Below, one piece after another: positions 22,198 through 32,093 of a stretch of 64,000 nucleotides of DNA (positions are counted from its first letter, which is position 1; each line of letters begins with the position of its first letter). A program made the position numbers and the translations under genes. This DNA comes from Micromonospora sp. HM5-17. Its GTDB lineage: Bacteria; Actinomycetota; Actinomycetes; Mycobacteriales; Micromonosporaceae. The notes beneath the pieces were generated by a model, which ran no database searches, was not told the DNA's origin, and was given only the letters and a program-made list of their open reading frames with translations. The stretch lies in contig NZ_RJWA01000004.1 of NCBI RefSeq assembly GCF_003762835.1, positions 434,001 through 498,000 of the forward strand, given 5' to 3'.

Positions 22198-25100
22198 ATG
22201 CCCCCCACCGCCTGGCGAACTCCGCTCGCCACCCTCTGCGCCGCGCTGATCGCCAGCGTCGCGACAGCCGACGTCGCGACAGCCGGCGTCGCCACCGCCG
22301 CCCGGGCGGCCGTACCCGGCGGTCAGGCTCACGCCCGGGCCACGGGTGCGGCCGCGATGCTCCCGCTGACTCAGTACGTCAACCCGTTCATCGGGACCGA
22401 TGACAGCAACTCGCCCCACCCCGTCGGCGGTGGCGCGGGCGGCAGCACGATACCGGGGCCGGTGGCGCCGTTCGGGATGGTGCAGTTCAGCCCCGACACC
22501 CCGACCGCGTCCCCCTCCGGCTATCGTTTCTCGGACACCACGATCGAGCAGTTCAGCCTCACCCACTTCAACGGTGCCGGCTGTGCCAACAACGAGAACC
22601 TGGCGATCCTGCCGGTCACCGGGGCACTCGGCGCATCCCCGGGCACGAACTGGACCGCGTACGCGGCCACCCAGGACAAGAGCGCCGAGGTGGCCCGACC
22701 GGGCTACTACCGGACGGTGCTGAGCAACTACGGCAACACCGAGGTCGAACTCTCCGCCACCAGGCGCACCGGAATCATGCGGTTGACCTACCCCGCCGGC
22801 ACCAGCTCCCGGGTGCTGATCAACCCGGGCCGCAGCGCCACCGGCAGCCGTACCAGCACACTCACCATCAGCGAATCCACCGTGACCGGCAGTCTGACCG
22901 GCGGCGGTTTCTGCGGCAACAGCAAGACGTACCAGATCTTCTACCGAATCGAGTTCGACCGGACACCGACCGCCGTCGGCACCTGGGTCGGTGGCACGGT
23001 GACCGCCGGCTCCACCAGCGCCAGCGGCGTGAACTCCGGGGGGTACCTCACCTTCGACACCACCGGCAACCGGGTGGTACAGGCGAAGATCGGCATCTCC
23101 TTCGTCGATCAGGCCGGCGCGCGGGCCAACCTCGCCGCCGAGCAGCCCGGCTTCGACTTCGCCGGTGTCCAGGCCGCCGCCGACGCCGACTGGAACAGCA
23201 TGCTCAACCGGATCCAGGTGGGTGGCGGCGACGCCACCGACCTGCAGAAGTTCTACACGGCGCTGTACCGGGTGCTGATCAACCCGAATCTCGCCAGCGA
23301 CGTCGACGGGCGGTACCGCGGCTTCGACAACGTGGTGCACACCGCCGACCACCCGGTCTACCAGAACTACTCCGGGTGGGACATCTACCGATCCTGGGCT
23401 GCGCTGATCGCGCTGATCGCGCCGACCGAGGCCACCGACATCGCCCGATCCATGGTGCTCGACGGTCAACAGGGCGGCCTGCTGCCGAAGTGGTCGCACA
23501 ACCACAACGAGACGTTCATCATGACCGGCGATCCCGGTCCGATCGTCGTGAGCAGCCTCTACGCCTTCGGCGTACGGGACTTCGACACCGCCGCCGCGCT
23601 CGCCCTGATGCGCGCCAGTTCCAACGGCGGCACCGCGCAGGGCAGCCCGATCCGTGGTCGGCAGAGCGGCTACGTCGAGCGCCAGTACATCCACGAGAAC
23701 CCGTCGGACTCGATGGAGTACTCAGCATCGGACTTCGCGGTCGCCCAGTTCGCCCGTGCCCTCGGCGACACCGCCACCTACCGGACGCACATGCGACGGG
23801 CGCAGTGGTGGCGCAACGTCTTCAACACCGAGTCGCAGTACATCCACGACCGGAACGCGGACGGTACCTGGCCGTGGCCGCTGCGTCCGGCCGACCCGAG
23901 CGGGTACACCGAGGGTAACGCCGCGCAGTACACCTGGATGGTGCCGTACAACTACGCCGCCCTCATCGCGTTGATGGGCGGGCGGCAGACCGCCATCCAG
24001 CGGCTCGACCACCACTTCACCGAGCTCAACAGTGGGCTCTCGCGGCCGTACTTCTACATCGGCAACGAGCCCGAGCACGGGACGCCGTGGGCGTACCACT
24101 TCGCCGCCCATCCGGCCGGCACCAGCGCCGTCGTGCGGCGGGTGATGGAGGAGCTGTTCACCACCGGCCCCGGCGGGCTGCCCGGCAACGACGACCTCGG
24201 CTCCACCTCCGCCTGGTACGTCTGGGCGGCGCTGGGCATGTATCCGCCCACGCCCGGCGCGGACACCCTCGCGCTGCACGGACCGCTCTTCAGCTCGATC
24301 CTGATCGACCGGCCGAGCGGCGACATCCAGATCACCGCCACCGGCGCCGGGCGGGGCGCGCCGTACGTGCAGAGTGTCGCCCTCAACGGCACCTCCACGC
24401 AGCGCACCTGGCTGCGGTACGCGGACATCGCCGACGGTGCCACCCTGTCGTACACCATGGGTACCGCACCCAGCAGCTGGGGCACCAACCCAGCGGACGT
24501 ACCGCCGTCCTTCACGGACGGGTTCGCCCCGCCGGACGCGCCGGAGCTGGGTGCCAACCTGGCGGCGGGTCGGCCGGCCACCGGCTCGGAGCCCTGCGTG
24601 GCGAGCGAGGGGCCGGCGGGGGCGTTCGACGGCCGGCTCGGCGTGGACAGCAAGTGGTGCTCCCAGGTGACCGGCACCAAGTTCCTCCAGGTGGATCTCG
24701 GCGCGGCGCGGACCGTCGGCGCGTTCGTGGTCAAGCACGCCGGGCTCGGTGGGGAGAACACGGGCTGGAACACCGGTGCCTTCACGATCCAGACCAGCAC
24801 CGACGGCAGTGCCTGGACGACCCGGGTGACCGTCTCCGGCAACCGGACGAGCCGCACCTACCATCCGATCACCCCGGTCACCGCCCGGTACGTCCGGCTG
24901 ACCGTGACCACGCCGACCAACAACGGCAACGCCGCCGCGCGGATCACGGAGTTCGAGGTGTACGGCGTCCCGGCCGGCCCCACCAACCTGGCCGCGGGCC
25001 GTCCGGCGCAGGCCGACTCGTCCTGCACCTCCGCCCAGACCCCGGCCAAGGCGGTCAACGGCAGCGCCTCGGCCGGCCTGGACGACAAGTGGTGTTCGTT

Positions 25101-25404
25101 GGGCAGCGACAGGTGGTGGCAGGTGGATCTCGGGGCCGTCCGGACGCTGACGGCGGTGACCGTACGGCACTCCGGGGCGGGCGGCGAGAACCTGGACTGG
25201 AACACCCGGGACTTCGACGTGCTGGTGTCAGCCGACGGCACGAACTGGACCGTCGCCGCGCAGGTCCGGAACAACACCGCCAGCGTGACGACCCATCCGG
25301 TGTCCGCCACGGCCCGCTACGTCCGGCTCGAGATCATCACTCCAACCCAGACCAGCAACCAGGCCGCCCGCATCTACGAGGTCGAGGTGTGGGGAGCGTC
25401 CTGA
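22198..25404 (+). CDS. Secreted GH92 alpha-mannosidase with two discoidin/CBM32 domains
   Basis: 1068 residues from the ATG at 22198, which follows GGAGGA; an in-frame ATG at 22123 lacks a ribosome binding site. The signal peptide ends near residues 45-50 after an Ala/Val-rich repeat. GH92 core: YVNPFIGTDDSNSPHPVG, PFGMVQFSPDT, LTHFNGAGC, KWSHNHNETFIMTGDPG and the family signature GNDDLGSTSAWYVWAALGMYP near 663, which contains the catalytic-base Asp. GH92 enzymes are calcium-dependent exo-alpha-mannosidases, mostly alpha-1,2. Two F5/8 type C domains follow (about 785-925 and 925-1068), each with a DKWCS or SKWCS loop typical of CBM32, for binding galactose or other glycan ends. Monocistronic, ended by the stem-loop at 25412. 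Confidence 0.93.
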   Translation: MPPTAWRTPLATLCAALIASVATADVATAGVATAARAAVPGGQAHARATGAAAMLPLTQYVNPFIGTDDSNSPHPVGGGAGGSTIPGPVAPFGMVQFSPDTPTASPSGYRFSDTTIEQFSLTHFNGAGCANNENLAILPVTGALGASPGTNWTAYAATQDKSAEVARPGYYRTVLSNYGNTEVELSATRRTGIMRLTYPAGTSSRVLINPGRSATGSRTSTLTISESTVTGSLTGGGFCGNSKTYQIFYRIEFDRTPTAVGTWVGGTVTAGSTSASGVNSGGYLTFDTTGNRVVQAKIGISFVDQAGARANLAAEQPGFDFAGVQAAADADWNSMLNRIQVGGGDATDLQKFYTALYRVLINPNLASDVDGRYRGFDNVVHTADHPVYQNYSGWDIYRSWAALIALIAPTEATDIARSMVLDGQQGGLLPKWSHNHNETFIMTGDPGPIVVSSLYAFGVRDFDTAAALALMRASSNGGTAQGSPIRGRQSGYVERQYIHENPSDSMEYSASDFAVAQFARALGDTATYRTHMRRAQWWRNVFNTESQYIHDRNADGTWPWPLRPADPSGYTEGNAAQYTWMVPYNYAALIALMGGRQTAIQRLDHHFTELNSGLSRPYFYIGNEPEHGTPWAYHFAAHPAGTSAVVRRVMEELFTTGPGGLPGNDDLGSTSAWYVWAALGMYPPTPGADTLALHGPLFSSILIDRPSGDIQITATGAGRGAPYVQSVALNGTSTQRTWLRYADIADGATLSYTMGTAPSSWGTNPADVPPSFTDGFAPPDAPELGANLAAGRPATGSEPCVASEGPAGAFDGRLGVDSKWCSQVTGTKFLQVDLGAARTVGAFVVKHAGLGGENTGWNTGAFTIQTSTDGSAWTTRVTVSGNRTSRTYHPITPVTARYVRLTVTTPTNNGNAAARITEFEVYGVPAGPTNLAAGRPAQADSSCTSAQTPAKAVNGSASAGLDDKWCSLGSDRWWQVDLGAVRTLTAVTVRHSGAGGENLDWNTRDFDVLVSADGTNWTVAAQVRNNTASVTTHPVSATARYVRLEIITPTQTSNQAARIYEVEVWGAS

Positions 25405-25411
25405 GTCCCGG

Positions 25412-25447
25412 TCCGGAGCTCCCGCCGCGCGCCGCGGGAGCTCCGGA
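25412..25447. terminator. Bidirectional stem-loop between convergent genes
   Basis: A perfect 14-bp inverted repeat (25412-25425 with 25434-25447) with an 8-nt loop lies between the GH92 gene and the convergent hypothetical gene. Confidence 0.8.
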
Positions 25448-25458
25448 TTCGGGGGCCA

Positions 25459-26349
25459 TCACGTGGCAGGCTGGGAACCCGGTTGCGGCCACAACGGGGT
25501 GAAAAGGACGACCAACTGGGTCTTGACGTCCACTGCGATGATCTCTCGGGCATCACGCATGAGCGGTTCGAGCGCGTGAACGTAGACGTCCCGATGCCGT
25601 CCGACCCAGGGGCAGGTGAATACGGCCAGCATCCGGAGGACACGTAGCGTGTCTGCGTTCAGGATGGGGAAATGGGCTTCCAGGAGCCTCGTCACGGCTG
25701 ACCAGACCCTGGTTACCAGGATGTTGATGACCGCGTCAGTGATCAGCCGGGAGAGTTTCGACTCCACCTGTCGCGTCACCGCGTCCTTGACGAACTGTCT
25801 GGCCTCGTCGTTGAGAAGGTCGACGACTCTGGTGATCTTTTCGATCAGCTGGATCACCGCCACCAGCAGGCTGCACCACGCGTGACCGGCCAGACTCTTC
25901 TTGACGTCCCTTGCCGTCGGCTCGGCCCGGACAAGGTTGTCGATGTCGGCCGAGATCTCGGGCCAGGTATCCCCCATGATCGTTCTGGCCAGAAGATTCA
26001 TCCGGCCCAGGTCGGACGGGACGGACGCCGGGTCGGCGCCACCATCGACGATCAGCCGCCCGTCCGGCCGCGGTCGGGGGGCGGTGGCCCACAGGTGGTC
26101 GGTGATGTCCAGGCGTGCAAGGTTGAGGTAGATCTGGCGATTCTTGTCATTCAACCCCAGGTTGCCGGATCGTCGGTCCGTGGTCAGGCCTCCTGCGAGA
26201 CGTCGCCGCTGTGCGTCGCGTACCTGCGGCGACTCCGCGGCAAGGTCGGCCCACCCCAGCCAGCCATGCAACGAGCCGCCGCAACCCGAGCACCTGCACT
26301 CAGGTCTCTGGGCATTGGCACAGTTTGCTCTGTGGGTGTTCCTCGCCAT
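25459..26349 (-). CDS. Hypothetical protein with N-terminal Cys/His metal-site motif
   Basis: 296 residues from ATG 26349 (an ATG four codons earlier is also possible). I do not recognise a named family. The N-terminus ANCANAQRPECRCSGCGGSL, followed by HG, has cysteines spaced C-x6-C-x-C-x2-C plus His, a likely zinc site seen at the start of various uncharacterised actinobacterial proteins. The remainder is strongly helical: LVAVIQLIEKITRVVDLL, DAVTRQVESKLSRLITDAV and VTRLLEAHFPILNADTLRV. These are amphipathic rather than clear membrane helices. Codon use is less GC-biased than in the secreted enzymes on both sides, suggesting it may be acquired. It is divergent from the gene at 26744. Confidence 0.6.
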   Translation of the reverse strand: MARNTHRANCANAQRPECRCSGCGGSLHGWLGWADLAAESPQVRDAQRRRLAGGLTTDRRSGNLGLNDKNRQIYLNLARLDITDHLWATAPRPRPDGRLIVDGGADPASVPSDLGRMNLLARTIMGDTWPEISADIDNLVRAEPTARDVKKSLAGHAWCSLLVAVIQLIEKITRVVDLLNDEARQFVKDAVTRQVESKLSRLITDAVINILVTRVWSAVTRLLEAHFPILNADTLRVLRMLAVFTCPWVGRHRDVYVHALEPLMRDAREIIAVDVKTQLVVLFTPLWPQPGSQPAT

Positions 26350-26743
26350 GCGCACCACCACCCCGGATCGCCGCCGCTTCGGAGACCGCTAATCGATAAC
26401 CGTAAGTGTCTTTGCGGTGACTGTCGATGGCTACCTGTTCGGGGCCGGTGGCTTCACTTCTGACATTTCGGTCACCGAAGCTCGGCCTGGCTGCTCGGCG
26501 TGCCGACGCCGAAGGTGCCCGGGTCAGCCGCGTTCGGGGTGCCATGTCAGCGAGGCCATTCGCCAGGGGGCGGCAACTTTTGATCGAATCAGCAAAAGTT
26601 CCGGTTGGATGGCTGGAAGATCTAGTCATCCTGACGAATGTGGTCCATGATGTCTCCTGACCCATGATCGGTGCTGCGCCGGGCCGGCACCCTCGGCGCG
26701 GGTCGATCGTGGCGGCGTCCTGACCCTCGTCTCTGGAGGATCG
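26350..26743. other. Divergent intergenic region, no gene seen
   Basis: About 390 bp between divergent genes. The left part (26350-26600) is relatively AT-rich and should hold the promoter of the hypothetical gene; the right part must hold that of the PA14/DUF1080 gene, whose ribosome binding site CTGGAGG is at 26730-26736. Open frames here lack coding signatures. Confidence 0.5.
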
Positions 26744-29734
26744 ATGTCCCGTCCCCCCTCGCGCCCGAGACGTCTTGTCGCGCTCCTCAGTGCCGCCCTC
26801 CTCGCGCCGGCGGTCGCCGTCGGGCTGGCGCCCGGCGCCGCGCACGCGGCGGACCTGCCACCCCAGGAGCCCGGTGTCACACTGCGGACGTACGACGTGC
26901 GCGTGCCGCTGACCGCGATCTGCACGCTCAAGCCCGGCCAGACCCCGAACGTCGACAAGCTGATGCCGGTCATCGACTGGCACACCGCGGCCGACTTCGG
27001 CTTCGAGGACAACTTCGTCACGCACGCCCTCGGCAACATCAACATTCCCGCCGCTGGTGCGTACACGTTCCGGTTGACCAGCGACGACGGCTCGCGGCTC
27101 TACATCGACGACGCGCTGGTGATCGACCACGACGGGCTACACGGTGCCACGTCGAAGGATGGCACGGTCACGCTGACCGAGGGCTACCACGCGCTGCGGG
27201 TGGAGTACTTCGAGGCGGGCGGCGGCCAGCAGCTAACCCTCTCGTGGCAGCCACCGGGCGCGTCGGACTTCGCCGTGGTGCCCAACTCGGTGCTGAGCAC
27301 GGACGCCGGGGTCGTCCGGGTCACCGCGCCCGGATTCAAGGCCTGCCAGGGCATGTCCGACGCGCCGGGGGACGGCCTTCCGCTGGACGCGGTCCACCCC
27401 AACTACACCCTTACCGACCTGCGGCCCGCCGGCTTCGAGCCGCAGGTGACCGGGATGGCGTGGACCGCCGACGGCCGGCTGGTCATCTCCACCTGGGGCG
27501 GATCCGACCAGGTGCAGGGCGAGGTGTACATCCTGGACAACGTGACCGGCGACACCGGTCCCGACCAGGTCACGTACCGGAGGGTCGCCAGCGGGCTCAG
27601 GGAACCGATGGGGGTCGCGGTCGTCGACGGCACCATCTACGTGTCGCAGAAACACGAGCTGACCGAGCTGCGCGACACCGACGGCGACGAGGTCGCCGAT
27701 GAGTACCGCACCGTGGCCACCTGGCCGTTCGGCGGCAACTTCCACGAGTTCGCGTTCGGCCTGCTCTACCGGGGCGGCAACTTCTACCTCAACCTCTCGG
27801 TGGCGATCAACCTCGGCGGCGCCACCACCGACCCGCAACCGGCGCCGAACCGGGGCACCAGCATCGTGGTGAACCGACGCACCGGCAAGGTCAGCTACGT
27901 CGCCGGCGGCCTGCGTACGCCCAACGGCATCGGCTGGGGCCCGGACAACGCCCTCTACGTCACCGACAACCAGGGCGGCTGGCTGCCCGCGTCCAAGCTC
28001 GTCCGCATCGAACAGGACCGCTTCTTCAACCACTACACCAACCCCGCCGGCCCGTTCGACGACAACCCGGTGACCAGGCCCGTGCTCTGGCTGCCGCAGA
28101 ACGAGATCGCCAACTCGCCGAGCACGCCGGTGCTGCTCAAGAAGGGGCCGTTCCGTGGGCAGCTGCTGATCGGTGACGTCACCTACGGCGGCCTGCAGCG
28201 GGCGTACCTGGAGGAGGTGGACGGCGTGCAGCAGGGTGCGGTGTTCCGCCACAGCCAGGGCCTGGAGGCGGGCGTCAACGAGGTCTCCATCGGGCCGGAC
28301 GGCGCCATCTACGTCGGCGGCCTGGGCGCCGGCGGCAACTGGGGCCAGCCCGGCAAGCTCACCTACGGACTCCAGAAGCTGACCCCGAACGGCACCAGCA
28401 CCTTCGACATGAAGGCGATGCGTGCCACCCGGACCGGGTTCACGATCGAGTACACCCGGCCGCTCTCCACGGCGACGATCCAGAACATCGCGCGCGGCTA
28501 CCGCCTGAGCCAGTGGCGGTACGCGCCGACCCCGGCGTACGGCGGTCCCAAGGTGGACGAGGAGCAGCTGACCGTCACCGGGGTGAGGGTCTCCGCCGAC
28601 CGCAAGAAGGTGACGCTGACCGTCCCCGGCCTCAAGCGCGACCGGGTCGTGCACCTGCGCTCACCGCGCCCGTTCACCGCGGCCAACGGTGAGGAGCTGT
28701 GGAGCACCGAGGCGTGGTACACGCTCAACGAGATTCCCGGACCCCAGCCGGACCGGGTCTTCTACGAGGCCGAGGAGGGGCACCGGAAGGGCTCCGCCGA
28801 CATCGACACCGAGCACGCCGGCTTCTCGGGCGTGGGCTTCGTCGACGGGTTTGGCTCGCTGAACGCCTCCACCACGGTGCACGTCGAGGTCTCCAGGGCC
28901 GGGGAGTACGAGGTCGGGCTCCGCTACAGCAACGGCCCCCACCCGTTCCAGGGCGACAAGACGATCAGCATCTACGTCAACGGTCGCAAGGTGCGGCAGA
29001 CGGTGCTGCCCTCGACCATCACCTGGAAGGAGTGGGCCACCAAGACCGAGCTGCTCACGTTGCGTCGGGGCATCAACGCGATCGAGTACCGGGTTGACGC
29101 CCCCGACACCGGGCACGTCAACCTGGACCTGGTCACGGTACGCAAGCCGGGCGAGCGAATCGTCCTGTTCGACGGGATCGACCTCTCGGAGTGGCAGCAC
29201 ACCGACGGCCGTACCGCGAGCTGGGCGAAGGTCGAGGGCGGGGCGATGGAGGTCCGCGACGGCGACCTGCGTACCAAGCAGGCGTTCGGCGACTTCCGGC
29301 TGCACGTCGAGTTCAAGGTGCCGCTGCTGCCGCCGGACGTCACCGGCCAGGACCGCGGCAACAGCGGGGTCTACCTCCAGGAGCGGTACGAGATCCAGGT
29401 GCTGGACTCGTACGGCGACCCGACGCTGGACACCAACGAGGCCGGCGCCATCTATCTCCAGAAGGCGCCCGACGTCAACGCCGCGACGCCTCCGGAAACG
29501 TGGCAGACCTACGACATCGAGTACCGCGCAGCCCGCTACGACAGCACCGGAACCAAAATCGACAATGCCCGGGTGACCGTGATCTGGAACGGTGTGCTCG
29601 TTCACGACGACGTCGCCATAACCGGCCCGACGGGCGGCAGCATCCCCGAAGGTCCGGCGACGGGGTCCATCCGACTCCAGGATCACCAGAACGCCGTGCA
29701 GTACCGCAATATCTGGATTGAGCCGCTGACCTGA
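26744..29734 (+). CDS. Secreted PA14 / sugar-dehydrogenase-like propeller / CBM / DUF1080 fusion
   Basis: 996 residues; GGAGG lies 7 nt before the ATG. A signal peptide ending ...GAAHA at about 35 is followed by four modules. A PA14-type sheet (about 60-170) contains GAYTFRLTSDDGSRLYIDD and GYHALRVEYFEAGGG. A GSDH-like beta-propeller (about 200-560) has LREPMGVAVVDGTIYVSQK, VAGGLRTPNGIGWGPDNAL and NEVSIGPDGAIYVGG. A CBM6/35-like module (about 669-800) has FYEAEEGHR and NLDLVTVRK. DUF1080, a 3-keto-glucoside hydrolase family, closes the protein (about 804-996) with LFDGIDLSEWQ, RGNSGVYLQERYEIQVLDS and the closing YRNIWIEPL. Oxidation of a sugar by the propeller followed by cleavage of the keto-glycoside by DUF1080 is an attractive reading (inference). 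Single gene with its own terminator. Confidence 0.85.
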   Translation: MSRPPSRPRRLVALLSAALLAPAVAVGLAPGAAHAADLPPQEPGVTLRTYDVRVPLTAICTLKPGQTPNVDKLMPVIDWHTAADFGFEDNFVTHALGNINIPAAGAYTFRLTSDDGSRLYIDDALVIDHDGLHGATSKDGTVTLTEGYHALRVEYFEAGGGQQLTLSWQPPGASDFAVVPNSVLSTDAGVVRVTAPGFKACQGMSDAPGDGLPLDAVHPNYTLTDLRPAGFEPQVTGMAWTADGRLVISTWGGSDQVQGEVYILDNVTGDTGPDQVTYRRVASGLREPMGVAVVDGTIYVSQKHELTELRDTDGDEVADEYRTVATWPFGGNFHEFAFGLLYRGGNFYLNLSVAINLGGATTDPQPAPNRGTSIVVNRRTGKVSYVAGGLRTPNGIGWGPDNALYVTDNQGGWLPASKLVRIEQDRFFNHYTNPAGPFDDNPVTRPVLWLPQNEIANSPSTPVLLKKGPFRGQLLIGDVTYGGLQRAYLEEVDGVQQGAVFRHSQGLEAGVNEVSIGPDGAIYVGGLGAGGNWGQPGKLTYGLQKLTPNGTSTFDMKAMRATRTGFTIEYTRPLSTATIQNIARGYRLSQWRYAPTPAYGGPKVDEEQLTVTGVRVSADRKKVTLTVPGLKRDRVVHLRSPRPFTAANGEELWSTEAWYTLNEIPGPQPDRVFYEAEEGHRKGSADIDTEHAGFSGVGFVDGFGSLNASTTVHVEVSRAGEYEVGLRYSNGPHPFQGDKTISIYVNGRKVRQTVLPSTITWKEWATKTELLTLRRGINAIEYRVDAPDTGHVNLDLVTVRKPGERIVLFDGIDLSEWQHTDGRTASWAKVEGGAMEVRDGDLRTKQAFGDFRLHVEFKVPLLPPDVTGQDRGNSGVYLQERYEIQVLDSYGDPTLDTNEAGAIYLQKAPDVNAATPPETWQTYDIEYRAARYDSTGTKIDNARVTVIWNGVLVHDDVAITGPTGGSIPEGPATGSIRLQDHQNAVQYRNIWIEPLT

Positions 29735-29749
29735 GCGGCGTACCGGACG

Positions 29750-29779
29750 GTGCCGGGTCGGGGTGACCCGACCCGGCAC
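29750..29779 (+). terminator. Stem-loop after the PA14/DUF1080 gene
   Basis: A perfect 13-bp inverted repeat (29750-29762 with 29767-29779) has a GTGA loop and lies 16 nt after the stop codon. It separates this gene from the glycan operon. Confidence 0.85.
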
Positions 29780-29990
29780 GTCGCGTTGTCGGGTGGGCAG
29801 GCAGACCGCGCCACCACCGGAGGTGTCGGCGCGGACACCCGGGCGATGAATCCAATTTGGACAGTCCGCTCCACCCGGACAAGTACGGGCAGACCCGTGT
29901 TGGCCGGAACGGCGATGACCGGTACCCTGCGGACGGCCCAGGTGTAGACCGCACGGCCCACATTTTGCCGAGGTATCGACAGGAGACACC

Positions 29991-32093
29991 GTGCCGCCCG
30001 CAGAAGTCGTTCCGATGTTCAGCCCGGAGCTCCGCCGCACACTCGGCCGGCTGCTCGCCCTCACCCTCATGCTGACCATTGGGCTCGTCGCCACGCCGGC
30101 ACACGCGGCGACCAACCTCGTGCAAAACCCGGGACTGGAAATCGTCGGCTCCGACGGTTTTCCGGTCTGCTGGGAGCGCTCCGGGCACGGCGACAACACG
30201 TTCACCATCGGCACCACGACCGACGCGCACAGCGGCAGCCGGGCGATGCGGGTCACCATCACCGAGCTGACCAACGGCGACCGCAAGGCAATGATGCTGG
30301 AAAACGCCGAGTGCGCTCCGCGCGTCGAGGTCGGCCACCAATACGATCTTTCGGTCTGGTACAAGTCGACCACCGCGGCCAACGCGGTCACGCTCTTCCG
30401 CCACGACACCGAGCTCGGCTGGCAGTACTGGCTGGACCCGGCGACGCTGCCGGCGACCGGCACGTGGCAGCAGAAGGTGGTGCGCACGCCCCCGATCCCG
30501 GCCAACACCGACCAGATCACCTGGGGCGTCAGCATCTACAGCACCGGCACGCTCACCACCGACGACTACTCGATGGTCGACGTGAGCGTGCCGACGCCGA
30601 CGCCGAGTGGCTGCACCGACGCCATCGGCTGCACCAGGGGCAAGTGGCAGGTGATGCCGTACGAGGCGACGGTGCGCGGCATCCACGCGGTGATGCTGCA
30701 CAACGGCAAGGTGCTGCTCGTCGCGGGCTCCGGTAACGACCCCAGCGCCTTTGCCGCCGGCACGTTCAAGACCGCCGTGTACGACCCGACGAACGGCACC
30801 TTCACCGACGTCCCCACACCCGCGGACCTGTTCTGCGCCGGGCACGTGCAGCTGCGCGACGGCCGCGTGCTCGTGATGGGCGGCAACAAGGACTACCCGA
30901 GCGCCGACGGTACCGTGGGCTACAAGGGCCTGCGCAACTCGTACATCTTCGACCCGGCGACCAACCGGTACGTCCGGACCAACGACATGCTCGCCGGCCA
31001 CTGGTACCCGTCGGCCACCATCCTCGGCAACGGCGACGTCCTCTCGCTCGGCGGCCTCGGTGAGGACTCGACCGGCACCACGACCACCGACTACTTCAGC
31101 TCGGCAGAGCAGCGCTGGCTGTCGATGAACGAGGTGAAGCAGACCTGGTCGTGGTGGGGCCTCTACCCGGCGATGGTGCTGATGCAGGACGGTCGGCTCT
31201 TCTACACCGGCAGCCACACGTTCGGCATGGGCCTGCCGGGCAGCGGCGCCTCCATCTACGACTACGCCACCGGCACCATCACCGACGTGCCCGGCCTGCG
31301 GCGCAAGGACGAGCGCGACCAGTCGATGAGCGTGCTGCTCCCACCGGCGCAGGACCAGCGGGTGCTCACGGTCGGTGGCGGTAACGGTGACATCGGCGCG
31401 ACCGCGCACCGGCTGACCGACATCATCGACCTCAAGGCCGCCAACCCGCGGTACGAGCCGGGGCCGCTGCTGCCGCAGGGCACCCTCACCGGCGGCGTGC
31501 CGCAGAGCGGTGACCAGGGCAAGATGTACGTCTCGCTCGTGCTGCTGCCGGACGGCACCGTCTTCGAGACCGGCGGTGCGTTGCACAACCGGGCCGACCC
31601 GGTCTTCGAGGCGTCGATCTTCGACCCGACCACCAACACGTTCCGCGCGGGCATGGCCACCGACCCGGTGCCGCGTACCTACCACTCCTCGGCGTTCCTG
31701 CTGCCCGACGGGCGGGTCATGGCGGTCGGCGACAACCCCGGCAACGGGTCGTTCGACACCCGCATCTCCATCTACTCGCCGCCGTACCTCTTCAAGGGTC
31801 CCCGGCCGCAGATCCGGTCCGTGGCCAGCACCACCTGGGCGTACGGCAGCACCCAGCGGATCACCGTCAACTCGCCGGTGACCCGGGCGTCGCTGATCCG
31901 TCCGGCGGCCGTCACCCACTCGTCCGACCCCAACCAGCGCTTCGTCGAGCTGCCCATGACGGTCAAGGGCACCAACACCATCGACCTGAACGTGACGAGC
32001 AACCCCAACCTGGCCCCGCCCGGGTGGTACATGCTCTTCGTGCACAACGCCAACGGCGTCCCGTCCGTGGCGAAGTGGGTCAAGCTCGGATGA
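29991..32093 (+). CDS. GlxA-like secreted copper radical oxidase with N-terminal carbohydrate module
   Basis: 700 residues from GTG 29991, preceded by AGGAG. A signal peptide (hydrophobic 20-38, ATPAHA), a CBM-like jelly roll (about 40-195: NLVQNPGLEIVGSDG, HSGSRAMRVTI), then a seven-bladed kelch propeller and a C-terminal DUF1929 domain follow. Active-site residues of galactose-oxidase-type enzymes can be placed: C282 (LFCAGH) and Y339 (GHWYPSAT), which form the Cys-Tyr radical cofactor, Y564-H565 (RTYHSS) and H643 (VTHSSD), the copper ligands. In Streptomyces, GlxA works with the GT2 CslA to deposit a glycan at hyphal tips. Here the gene leads an operon with GT39, GT2 and glycosidase genes, overlapping the next gene by ATGA. 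The substrate is unknown. Confidence 0.88.
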   Translation: MPPAEVVPMFSPELRRTLGRLLALTLMLTIGLVATPAHAATNLVQNPGLEIVGSDGFPVCWERSGHGDNTFTIGTTTDAHSGSRAMRVTITELTNGDRKAMMLENAECAPRVEVGHQYDLSVWYKSTTAANAVTLFRHDTELGWQYWLDPATLPATGTWQQKVVRTPPIPANTDQITWGVSIYSTGTLTTDDYSMVDVSVPTPTPSGCTDAIGCTRGKWQVMPYEATVRGIHAVMLHNGKVLLVAGSGNDPSAFAAGTFKTAVYDPTNGTFTDVPTPADLFCAGHVQLRDGRVLVMGGNKDYPSADGTVGYKGLRNSYIFDPATNRYVRTNDMLAGHWYPSATILGNGDVLSLGGLGEDSTGTTTTDYFSSAEQRWLSMNEVKQTWSWWGLYPAMVLMQDGRLFYTGSHTFGMGLPGSGASIYDYATGTITDVPGLRRKDERDQSMSVLLPPAQDQRVLTVGGGNGDIGATAHRLTDIIDLKAANPRYEPGPLLPQGTLTGGVPQSGDQGKMYVSLVLLPDGTVFETGGALHNRADPVFEASIFDPTTNTFRAGMATDPVPRTYHSSAFLLPDGRVMAVGDNPGNGSFDTRISIYSPPYLFKGPRPQIRSVASTTWAYGSTQRITVNSPVTRASLIRPAAVTHSSDPNQRFVELPMTVKGTNTIDLNVTSNPNLAPPGWYMLFVHNANGVPSVAKWVKLG

